This document shows, piece after piece, positions 55,245-64,000 of a DNA stretch of 64,000 nucleotides. The notes under the pieces were generated by a model. That model was not told the origin of the DNA. It worked only from the letters and a program-made list of their open reading frames with translations, and did no database searches. This DNA is from Fistulifera solaris. Its lineage: Eukaryota; Bacillariophyta; Bacillariophyceae; Naviculales; Stauroneidaceae. Where the stretch lies: positions 186,001 to 250,000 of the forward strand of contig AP026169.1 of NCBI GenBank assembly GCA_030295235.1, given 5' to 3'. Within the stretch, counting starts at the first letter, position 1; every line of letters starts with the position of its first letter. The position numbers and the translations under genes were made by a program.

Positions 55245-56787
55245 TTAGAATATATTACCCCAAATAGCAAGGGAGACAGATGATATTGACAAAAAGAGGA
55301 GAATCCACAAAGAAATAAGTTCGGCGCGATGACCTTGAATAAAGCCACAGTATACATCAATTGAACCAGGAGCCGCCGTGGTTTGCTTTTCATGAATGGC
55401 CAGTAGCAGTGGAAAAATGAACACAATCAAACTTGTAAAAATTATGCCGCCCCAACTTAATAGCTTGGTGATGGCGGTTCCATCATTCAAAAACCAAGCC
55501 GCCGCGAACGGTAAATACACTGACAATAGATTCGCCGTCCTGCGCGAGCAGGTGTGACTCCCCATCAAATTCAGCCGCGTCAGTACGCTAAAAAGCGGAG
55601 TCCCCAAGCCAATAATGGCAAATGCAAAAATAGACGCACCAAGTTCCATCGCCATTCCCATGGTACCGGTCATCATCGATTGTAACATGTTCTCCGACAC
55701 ATTCGGCATGGTCAAACTTCCGAGGAGACCGAGCGCTATATACATGGCGGTAGAGAGCAAGGTACTTCCATATATTACCGTGGGAACGTCGACATGTGGT
55801 TCTCGTTCGTACAGCCAGGCCGGTATAGCAATGGTTAAAGCAAAATTAAAAAGTACAACGCCAAACAAGTCATCCCAATCGTATCCCCACAGACTTGTAT
55901 TATCGAGAGACAACTCGGGCCACAGAGAGAACTGGATCACAAATTGGATACTGGTTATAACCAGAACCAAAAATCCAATAATTTGCCACAAAGCATTCTC
56001 TTTCAAATCGACCAAAGCCATGGGAAGAAATACCATCGTCACGCCGAGATTTCCTGCCGTAAACAAAATCCCATCTTGATCGTCAAACGGTATGCAGTCT
56101 CCACTGGCCAATTCTACTTCGGAGCACAAATCATAATTCCATCGCAACCATTCGGGTCCCTGAGACGTAATTAATAAAGCAGCGGCACCGCCATACATCC
56201 AGTGCGCCATGAAGGTATCGACCACTTGAGATGTGTCGACAATGCTACTGATATTCAAACAGGTGATACAAAAGAAAAACAAAACCTGCGTAATGACGAA
56301 CCACCGTCGTCCCCAAAAAATTTGAAACGCATCGGAATACTCGACTTCCTTTTTAAAGTCCGCATTCCCTTCGACTTTACTAATGGTATTGGCCAGGTGC
56401 GTGGAACAGAGCGATGACAAAAGGCCTACAAATAGGAGTGCCGCGCACGTGGGTATGATGCCCGAACGAGTAAAGGTCGCTGGTAGTGAAAGCATGGCGG
56501 GTCCGGTGAGTGAATTGACCGCAATGGCGAGTGAACCCAACATACCGATGGATCCTGTTGTTGCAATAGGGTTGAGTGAGAAATGTGGTGAGAGAAGATG
56601 ACAAGGAAAACGTTTTTTTAACGAACTTGGAAATATCTGTACCTGTATGTTCTTCAATCAATGAATTTAGCCGAAAGGATGCTTTAGCCATGGTAGAACG
56701 CAACCGCTGAGAAATGTTCTCCTGATTGTCCGGAGGTTTCGCAAATTTCACCGTGGTATTCAAGAGAGGTGTATTTTCACCAGCCAT
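55245..56787 (-). CDS. AAAP-type amino-acid permease
   Basis: A second amino-acid transporter, not alike to the one at 29913-31844. ATG 56787 (MAGENTPLLNTT) to TAA 55245, with an intron at 56642-56555 (GTACAG...AACAG); the product is 484 residues. The N-terminal soluble stretch is followed by SIGMLGSLAIAVNSLTGPAM, then LSLPATFTRSGIIPT, the family's opening helix pair. About ten to eleven membrane segments follow, including NLGVTMVFLPMAL and AFAIIGLGTPLFSVLTRLNL. A PLL dileucine-like motif near the N terminus (TPLLN) suggests vacuolar sorting. The exon junction EEHTG/SIGML is supported by the phase. Tryptophan/tyrosine-permease similarity is weak, so the substrate is open. Convergent with the thioredoxin gene. 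Confidence 0.85.
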
Positions 56788-57713
56788 TGCCGACGAATGA
56801 TGTTCTAACTTCGACCCGCTTCGAATCGACCGATATTTCAACAGGAATACGTTGTCTTGTAACGATTCTGGGTCTCAACAAAGCAATACAGTTGAGTAAT
56901 ACCACCAATTCCGATTATCTTGCATCTGAAATGGGCAAAATCGAGTTCGATGATGGAGGATGGAGGGAGCCATCCAGCATCCAGCATCCAGCATCATTCG
57001 TGTGGACGGATGGACCGAAACGGAGTAGGTCCATCACTTTCGGAGCTCGTGACTTCAGATTTCTCAGTCTTGCTAAGAAAAGCGAATGATCCTGAAACCT
57101 CAACCTTGTCGGGGAAACACACTTTGTGTTGTGTGAAAAACAGAAAACAGATACAAGAGGAGCATGTCCGATGACGACATTTGTCAATGTACAAAATCGA
57201 AGGCGTCCTTCAACTTTCTTGTTCTTCATGATTCTCTCCACAAAAATATTATAAGTGCAACAATATCTTTTTTGGAAAGTTGAATGTTCTTTGTTCGTTG
57301 ACAGGCTGTTTTCCGTATGTTGTAAGTACATCTACTTAATTCGCATATACTCATGATGAAAAGGAAGACAACTTCTCACTTCTTTTTCTCTTACACATTT
57401 TCCTTCGAAGGATGATGTAAGAATGACCTCCCGGACCTTCGACACATTCTTCCCTCTTCCTCAATCCAATCACTCCGATTTTCACAACCTTTTTTACCAT
57501 TACCATCGACATTCGATTGCCGAAAACGATTAGCCCATTCACCTTCATTGGCAGCCAAATAATCATATTTCATCCTTCATCTCTAGCTTCATTCTTGAAA
57601 GCAGCATTAGTGTTGTGTGATTGTAAATTACTGACGTGTCTCCCTTCAAGCGCTGCATGCTGACACAATTGTAAGACGAACTTCTTTGCGATACGACGTT
57701 TCGTGGAGAGCCC
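56788..57713. other. Divergent intergenic region with short repeats
   Basis: About 0.9 kb. CCAGCAT is repeated four times in a row near 56972-56996. Open stretches on both strands look like noise. The promoters of the permease and of the ankyrin gene must lie here. A T-rich block is at 57370-57500. Confidence 0.5.
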
Positions 57714-59488
57714 ATGCATACAATGAATCATGGCAATACCAACAATAACAACGAGGATCGTGGTAAAACTGGATTAGCATCCTTATCACAAACCCCGCTC
57801 TTCACGGCAGAGCAGCTACAAGCAATGTACCGGCAGTCTCAGCAGCGAAGCAACGTAACTTCCGGCAGCAATACGGCACAACAACCCTACGCCTCCATGA
57901 ATGACAATTCTAATCAAAATTGGATGCAGATGTTGCAACCAACACCACTGGGTGGTACCTTTCAGCAAACGGTGAATCAATCATCTCAGAATCGGGAAAT
58001 GCAACTCATGTTACAACAGCTCTTTCAAAACCAGCGTAATCAAGAAAGTAACCATCCAGCGACATCATTATTTACGCTAGGATCCACCGTGGAACCGATG
58101 CACCATCACAATTTGCCGGCGAACGAATCGGAAACTGACTTTTTTAAAACGATGTGGGACATAGAGGACACCACCGGTATTCTCGGGAAGCCACCCACTT
58201 CCTTCCAGTCTACCAAAACAGCGACAAAACGAAAGTGGACGGTAAGATTTGCGCTCGCTTTGTAACCATCCTAGTGATCTGCTCTCATCAAAGGCTTTTC
58301 TAGATAAACGGAGGCGTGACGAGTTCTGGGAATGGAATTATGCCGAATCAAACATCTTCCAGCAGCTTTGGAAATCCTTCCTTGCAATCGGAACAAACTT
58401 TTTCCTTTCCAGTTGACGCAATGGACGACTCGGAAGATTTCCAATTGCGTTATGGTTCTCGTGCTATTCGAGAAGAATCGCCAATGTCCATGTCGAGTGG
58501 TGTTGGCGCTCCTCCTACCCAGGAGTTGTTGCCCACCAGTCTGCTTTCATCATCTCGCGGACTGTCCAATATTTTGGAGCTACAGCCACCTAGCGAAGAG
58601 CTAAGCCGCATGGAGGAATCAAACACGGTTTCATTATCGGAAGAAGAGTATGCGTTTCTTTTGCCTTCGACTCTTTTACCCCCGTCGGTCATGGCGAGTG
58701 TGTTGCACCCGAGTCTTTCGACAGGTATGAGCACCAAAACTGCGGCTAGTTCTGGAGGGGGTAAATACAAGAAAAAGAAGGGGACCAAGTCAACTCGTCT
58801 GGAATCGCCTCTCGACGCGCTTCAACGCATTCTTTCACTCCAGGGTTACGGTCCGATCACACGCATTCCCGCCGAAACCGCGCACTACGAAACAGTTCCC
58901 TCTCCTTTGCAATTAGCTTCGTTCGGGACTGAGTTGATCAAAGCGATTCACGCCTCGGATACTCAACATCTATCGAAGTTGTTGGAAACTGGCTTGTCTC
59001 CGAATCCATGCAATAAATTTCGCGATTCAATGATTGATTTGGTATGCAAGCGAGCAAATGGAGAAATATTTAAATGCCTTGTGAATCACGGTTGCGATTT
59101 GAGAGTTTGCGATGGTTTCGGTAGGACACCTCTGCATCATTGCTGTTGGGCCAGCGAGTTCTCTCCCATCATTGCGACAACTATTTTGGAAATCGATTGG
59201 CTTCAGCTCTTCATCGAGGACAAACGCGGTCAAATACCTTTGGAGTACATCCGACCTGATCAAGCGGCGGAGTGGGTAGAGTTTCTAGAAGACAACCGCC
59301 AGCGCTTGTTTCCACCGGGGGGACGATCGCCGACCTTGCTTCCCGTAAAAGACTCTCGTCCGGACAACGTTCTCCCCGACCCGCCGAATTCACTACCTAT
59401 TGAGCTGGCTTCTGCTATATCGTCGGGGCGCTTGACACCAGATGACCTAATTAACATGGATCCCTCAACACGAGCGAAATTCAGATAA
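57714..59488 (+). CDS. Ankyrin-repeat protein of a diatom-expanded type
   Basis: ATG 57714; exon 1 to 58241, intron 58242-58303 (GTAAGA...TTCTAG), exon 2 58304-59488, for 570 residues. The N-terminal half is Asn/Gln/Ser-rich and disordered. The charged motif KYKKKKGTKSTRLESPLDAL precedes the repeats. In the C-terminal third are about three ankyrin-like units: LIKAIHASDTQHLSKLLETG, IDLVCKRANGEIFKCLVNHG and RTPLHHCCWASEF, with the TPLHHCCW signature. It then ends with a proline-rich stretch and DLINMDPSTRAKFR. Diatoms hold many proteins with this layout, but their roles are unknown. The frame is intact and no membrane segment is seen. Presumably a cytosolic or nuclear interaction protein. Confidence 0.8.
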
Positions 59489-59634
59489 AAGCTGCAAGGC
59501 AGCATAAGATTACTCAGTTGAACAGGGAGGCAAAATAAATAAATGACGCGCCTATTCAGCTATAGCTTTAATATTTATTCATAATGAATATTCTCTGTCA
59601 AACACTGCTAGAACGCACTCAAGATGATCCGTCT

Positions 59635-60831
59635 CTACAATGAATAGGGATTCACTTTCTGTTTCTTTGATACTTGAGCTGCACTTTGCTCTGGTACAAC
59701 ATTCTGCTTCACAGGTCTTCCAACGCACGAAGGAGGCGAATCGGAAGGCCAGAACGAATCATCTAGTTTGCCGTATGGATCTTGCACGCTGTGACTTGCA
59801 GGTAAGGTAGAGTTGGAAATGACTTCTGCGCTAGAGTGGGTCGGGAGCGCAGTCTGAGCTCCGGTAGCAGTGCCTTTTCTATTGGTGTGACTGGTGGATG
59901 TCCCGCTTGCCACGGAAGGTACGTTATTGGGTAAATCGCGTGTGGGCATACATGCCACAGGGGCACTCTTTACAGAATGAGAAGCATTTGTTTCAATAGC
60001 ATTCTGCATTTCACTCCAGGCGATATCAATTGTGGAGTTTGTTTCATGATGGCTGGACGATGGCGTTATGACGGGTTTGATGGTATTGATATCTTTCGAT
60101 GACAACGAGCCATAATGACGAGTGTAATCCTTGTCGTATTGTTCAAGTGCTTGTGTAGCGGTGGCTGGTGCATCGTTGTATTTGAAATCTGTATTGTAAA
60201 GAGAATTTCCCAACTTGTCTCCAAAGTGTCGCGCGGCTCGTTTCATGGCATCCGTAATACTCCCTTTCAATGCGTGTTGCACTGCAGTTGCCAAACTTTT
60301 ATCGACGGAATCTCCAGCCCCAATGTCTTCCCGAAAGCTACCCGATCGAACATGAGTAATTCGTACCTGAGCCAAGTACGCTACATGCCATTTCCCTTGC
60401 GCGGCTTTGTCATTGGTGGATCGTTGTTGGTCACAAACGACTTGGTCCGTCTTTATGATAGACAAGTTCCAGCCATCATACCCAAACACTTGATTCAATG
60501 TTCTTGTGACTGAGTCTCCCGAAAGATAGTGCAGCTTCTTGCCGTGAGGACCAGGGCGACTCGATATATCGTGTTTAAGTGGTTTGCTATGTAACCACCG
60601 ATCGACGGAGATGGGACGTTGTTTGCTATCATGCATCACGGTACGGTCGATAGGATCTAGAATATAGTCAGGGACTGCTTGTTTTGATAGAGGGTCACTA
60701 GGAACGATGGGAGTTGCTGTGGGGATGACGAATCCGCTTTGTGGATCGACGGGTAGTTCGCGTAAGCTCATTCGCGACGGTCGAGGATGGCAGTCGAATG
60801 ACCGAGCATCAACCTTCGCAAGGGCCTCCAT
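59635..60831 (-). CDS. RAD52: RAD52-type single-strand annealing protein
   Basis: A 398-residue single frame. The conserved RAD52 N-terminal ring-forming domain spans about residues 95-215: YLSGDSVTRTLNQVFGYDGW, then AQVRITHVRSGSFREDIGAG and DKSLATAVQHALKGSITDAMK, then RAARHFGDKLGNSLYN. It anneals complementary single strands and in many eukaryotes loads RAD51 on RPA-coated DNA. The C-terminal half is Ser/Thr/Asn-rich without clear RAD51- or RPA-binding motifs; the end KKQKVNPYSL is basic. The ATG is the first in the frame. No intron. Longer N-terminal leader (about 90 residues) than in yeast or human. Convergent with the ankyrin gene. Confidence 0.92.
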   Translation of the reverse strand: MEALAKVDARSFDCHPRPSRMSLRELPVDPQSGFVIPTATPIVPSDPLSKQAVPDYILDPIDRTVMHDSKQRPISVDRWLHSKPLKHDISSRPGPHGKKLHYLSGDSVTRTLNQVFGYDGWNLSIIKTDQVVCDQQRSTNDKAAQGKWHVAYLAQVRITHVRSGSFREDIGAGDSVDKSLATAVQHALKGSITDAMKRAARHFGDKLGNSLYNTDFKYNDAPATATQALEQYDKDYTRHYGSLSSKDINTIKPVITPSSSHHETNSTIDIAWSEMQNAIETNASHSVKSAPVACMPTRDLPNNVPSVASGTSTSHTNRKGTATGAQTALPTHSSAEVISNSTLPASHSVQDPYGKLDDSFWPSDSPPSCVGRPVKQNVVPEQSAAQVSKKQKVNPYSL

Positions 60832-61520
60832 TGTTTCTAATCTAAGATCTAGGCCTGATACACGCCAAGTTTAGGGGCGACTGACTTGTTATGTACCAAA
60901 GCAGGAGTTTTGTTTGCATCGCGTTGAATAACATCCCTGGCATCAAATTCGGATGCGTGACAAAAGGTGAAGAAAATGTGTCGCAGACGAAAAAAGAAAA
61001 GAAGAGCGCGGCGCGGGTTGATAAGGACGTTTACTACATAAGTAACACCAGTCATTCACTATATTAAAAACCGTAAAAGAGACTATTACCTAATCTACAA
61101 CGTCTTATTGCCGCGGAGTTGGAAAGTCACATTTAGGTTGCGGTATTTAAGTGTTGCGTACCGGTACGTCATTTGTTTGTGATACTAAAAAGATCCGATG
61201 AGAAACTGGGAAGCTTGGCAGCCGTCCGCTGTCATCAAGCGCGATTTTGCCCGCGCCGCATCTCGCAAATCATTTTGTACATTGATGCGAACAACTTATA
61301 CAAGATACTTGCGAAGGTAAGATTTGACTGATTTGCTCGGAACTGAAAAGGGAACTGATACGACAACACCACGTCTCCTCCCTCTGAATTGGTTTTTGGG
61401 GTCTTTTATCAAAGAGTTCCTCTGAAACCACGCCGTGTTTGATGACGCGAACGGAGTTATTGACTCTCATCATCCTTTGTGTTGAATCTCACTTTCAGGC
61501 ACACAAACTTAAGATTCACT
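60832..61520. other. Divergent intergenic region
   Basis: About 0.69 kb between RAD52 (minus) and the MAN1/Src1-like gene (plus). A GTACCGGTACG word sits near 61159-61169. No gene or RNA recognised; both promoters must lie here. Confidence 0.4.
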
Positions 61521-63373
61521 ATGCCATCATCAGCGCGTAAACGAAAGTCTGACGATGTGTCGGATGCTAGCGACAGCGAGACATACTCGAAGGAGAGTAG
61601 CGACAATGCAAAGAATAAGCGAGGATCGGGCCGCCAGGATCGTACCGAAGACCTCACTCCCCGGCGTAAGAAGGCGCGAACAGAACAGACAGGAAGCATG
61701 GGAATTGAGATTCCAGAGGGGATGACGAAGAAAGAATGGGTGGCGATGCGGAAAAAGAATTGCAGAAGAAGTATGAAGCTGGAGGTATGTTCAGCAAAAA
61801 TGGAATGCCGGCTGTAACAGCGCCTACTGCTGCGAAGTCTCCTGCTACGAAACCTTCTCCCAAGAGAAAGGTACCTTATGAAGCTCCGGCTGCTTCGTCA
61901 CGCCCGGTAAGCCGGCCCCCGTCACTGCCCCGACCGGTGCCTCGCGGGGTAACCCTTTTCCTCGGCGTCCATCGGGCCCTTTCAATTCCCCCTGTTCCGA
62001 ACATGCAGTTTTCAGCTTCCGCCAAAAACAACGGCCCGCATATTCCTGACTTTAGTAAAGTTAATGCTACGAAGTCTCCAACAGAATATCTCTCTCCTCG
62101 TAGCAGCTCATCAGCAAAGGTTGAGTTTGTTGACGAAAGTCCTGCGGGGAGTGTCACAACCAACGAAAACCTGGAGGAGGTTCAATCGCAAGTGGAACCC
62201 CCAACTAACTATGTTGCTCCGGTCGACCGCTCCGATCCAAGCTGGGGCAGATTCCTTTGCGCCATCATGTGCATCTTCGTCATGGGTATTTCACTATTAA
62301 TTGGTTTGATAATTGTTCCCGGTGGATCAGGTGGAAACTTTAAGATGGTGGTTCCAAGTGTCTCGACTTCTTCCACGCGATGCTTTCATGATAATCCAAA
62401 GCCTGTTGAAGAATCTGATGAGGAACCTGTGGTTCCAATAATCGTGGAACGCTGCAAGGGAGTACCATTATCGTCTTGGTTGAGCTGTCCGGAGGGAGCA
62501 ATATGTTCGCAAGGACTTTTACGGCAATGTGCCCATCCAAAGTACTACGATGTAAGCCCTGGGCATGATGAGTGTATACTGAGCATATCCACACAGAAAA
62601 CGATTTCCGACGTTGTGAGTTGGATGGAGCTAGCATCGGTGGTTCATGCGTGTCAACCTGGAGGTAATCCGTATGCCCTTGACAGAGATGGCGCAGGATA
62701 TCCCTCTTTTGGCCTATCTCAAGTGTTGGGCGAGTTGGATATCGAATGGGATCCTGTGCTTATTCGAATTTTGAAAGATCTTGAAGGCGTGATCAAGCTT
62801 GAGCTGCAGCCCGACAACAACTATACAGTCGCGCTGGACGAAAATCATATCGTTGTCCTACCTCGAAAGTGCCGGATCAAAAAGGTACTTGTCGGAGTTA
62901 TGAATGGTACTCTAGGAGCATTTTGGGGTGTCGTTCGCATGCTCTTGGGCTGGTTCCTGCAAGTAAGTTCCATTTACATGGAGTTACTGTTTGAGATTCC
63001 GGCACAAACATTGGCGTTCTCTATCGTTTTACCAGTTGTCGGATGGCTTGTCGTATCGTACCTGCAAACTCGCCGCCGCGAGGCGATCGAGACGAGCTTG
63101 CTGAACAATGACCGGGTATTTGTCCGTCAAGAAGTGTACAAGGTGCTCCGCAGTGAACCCAACAAGAATCACATTGTCTTGCAAGTACGAGATCAGATTT
63201 TGTACGACCCCAATCTCAGTTATCACTCCGACTCGAAAGCCCGTAACCGCGTCATAAAAAAAGTTTGGAGTAAAGTGGTAGCCGATCTACAGAAAGACAA
63301 CCGCATCGTGAAAGCCCGAATCAACACGAATAAGGGTGTATGTGACTCGTGGAAGTGGGGTAGCGACCTTTGA
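61521..63373 (+). CDS. MAN1/Src1-type inner nuclear membrane protein (MSC domain)
   Basis: ATG 61521 starts MPSSARKRKSDD. A basic bipartite-type signal (RRKKARTEQ) and an N-terminal nucleoplasmic region full of Ser/Pro/Lys precede a first membrane segment (FLCAIMCIFVMGISLLIGLIIV). A lumenal part with several Cys follows (CKGVPLSSWLSC, GLLRQC), then a second membrane stretch (FSIVLPVVGWLVVSYL) and a C-terminal winged-helix MSC domain (VYKVLRSEPNKNHIVLQVRD, then WSKVVADLQKDNRIVKAR). This is the Heh/Src1/MAN1 layout at the inner nuclear membrane. The frame changes once at the five-A run 61752-61756 (one base short), so VAMRKK continues as KELQKKYEAGGM. A LEM domain at the N terminus is not evident. 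About 617 residues. Confidence 0.85.
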
Positions 63374-63746
63374 GACACATTATGGAAAGATTCTTTTTAC
63401 AAGTTATTTATCTAATAGATGATATGCTTATGAGAGATAAAGCTTCTGGCACATATTTTTTAGTCTCGCGTGGTTGTCCTGCGTGGAGTGACGTGTGACG
63501 TAAGCTGCTGACCGGTACGACGCAAAGAAGATCGAAGGACAGACGGTGGACACGTACGTGTTTTTTGCTTCCTTTCCTGTTTTCTCGATGATGTCGTGCG
63601 TGATGTCGGTAGCGGAAAGCAAAAATGGTCGACGACAACAACGGCTACGGAACGATCTATCATTGATAAACATCACAAATCAGCGAGACCGAACTGCATC
63701 TTTACCTTTATCAATAATAATAATCATAATAATAATAATAACAAAA
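63374..63746. other. Intergenic region and probable leader with AAT repeat
   Basis: About 370 bases. Just before the next ATG is an AATAAT microsatellite (63712-63743). Nothing else recognised. Confidence 0.5.
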
Positions 63747-64000
63747 ATGAGAATTCTTGTTACCAGCGTCATTGCCTTGGCTTCATCCGCGGCCGCCTTC
63801 TCGCCCATCATTACCAGCCGCTCTTTTCCGGCCACCACTTTGGAGGCTTCCAAATGTGGCCAGTACGACTTTGATGTGGCCATCATCGGCTGCGGTGTCG
63901 GTGGTCACGGAGCGGCCCTGCATGCGCGTGCACAAGGCTTGGAGACGGCCGTCTTCTCCGGAGCGGATATTGGCGGTACTTGCGTGAACCGAGGTTGTGT
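63747..64000 (+). CDS. Plastid dihydrolipoyl dehydrogenase, 3' partial
   Basis: E3 subunit of the plastid pyruvate dehydrogenase complex; it re-oxidises lipoamide with [23 protein letters not shown] is a signal peptide with AAAF-S, the plastid motif, then a Ser/Thr-rich transit part. [20 protein letters not shown] is the FAD-binding Rossmann motif (GxGxxG) and GGTCVNRGC holds the redox-active CxxxxC. The final amino acids are cut off by the right edge, so length and domain order beyond residue 84 are unseen. The call of the plastid rather than the mitochondrial isoform rests on the signal peptide. Confidence 0.9.
   Translation, partial: MRILVTSVIALASSAAAFSPIITSRSFPATTLEASKCGQYDFDVAIIGCGVGGHGAALHARAQGLETAVFSGADIGGTCVNRGC

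Noticed and set aside
1-64000. tRNA, rRNA or CRISPR
   Set aside because: I looked by eye for tRNA-like B boxes, rRNA cores and direct repeats with spacers and found none. A covariance-model search would be decisive.

Overview
The window reads as nuclear DNA of a diatom, most likely a pennate one; I cannot fix the species. Grounds: GT-AG introns of about 54-90 bases; several proteins open with a signal peptide ending in an ASAF-like motif (Ala then Phe or Trp), as used for complex plastids of diatoms (33915, 63747, and probably 16788, 29100 and 54376); and many proteins look diatom-specific beside ordinary eukaryotic genes.

Layout. 1-20.6 kb is gene-dense: an FCP1/SCP-like phosphatase (cut by the left edge), a membrane protein, a bZIP factor, cullin-4, a THEM6-like thioesterase, a large zinc-module protein, an acidic glyoxalase-like protein, N-acetylglutamate synthase, an unknown protein and proteasome subunit beta-4. 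20.6-29.1 kb is a transposon island and gene desert: hAT-type ends and a hAT fragment, one decayed gene, a young but broken Ty3/gypsy-type LTR element with a 5-bp target-site duplication, then about 2.4 kb of roughly 35% GC. 29.1-64 kb is gene-dense again: a NifU-like plastid protein, an amino-acid transporter, a four-repeat plastid protein, ATG5, a mitochondrial carrier, condensin subunit 1, a cyclase-like membrane protein, an hnRNP-Q-acidic-domain protein, HIRA, a plastid thioredoxin, a second amino-acid transporter, an ankyrin protein, RAD52, a MAN1/Src1-type nuclear envelope protein and the start of plastid dihydrolipoyl dehydrogenase.

The genes form no operon or pathway; neighbours lie in mixed orientations with short gaps. 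Several serve chromatin and genome upkeep (condensin, HIRA, RAD52, MAN1/Src1, cullin-4), and several serve the plastid, but I infer no linked function.

The strongest general signal is technical or evolutionary: about 18 host-gene frames break by a single base, almost always within a short homopolymer, with clear protein similarity continuing in the next frame. This fits an incompletely polished long-read assembly better than mass gene death. A perfect 119-bp tandem duplication inside the cyclase-like gene is a separate anomaly. For novelty, the best candidates are the four-repeat plastid protein (33915-34742), the A-B-A-B zinc-module protein (9267-12670), the NifU-like domain without its cysteine pair (29100-29778), and the AT-rich desert as a possible centromere.
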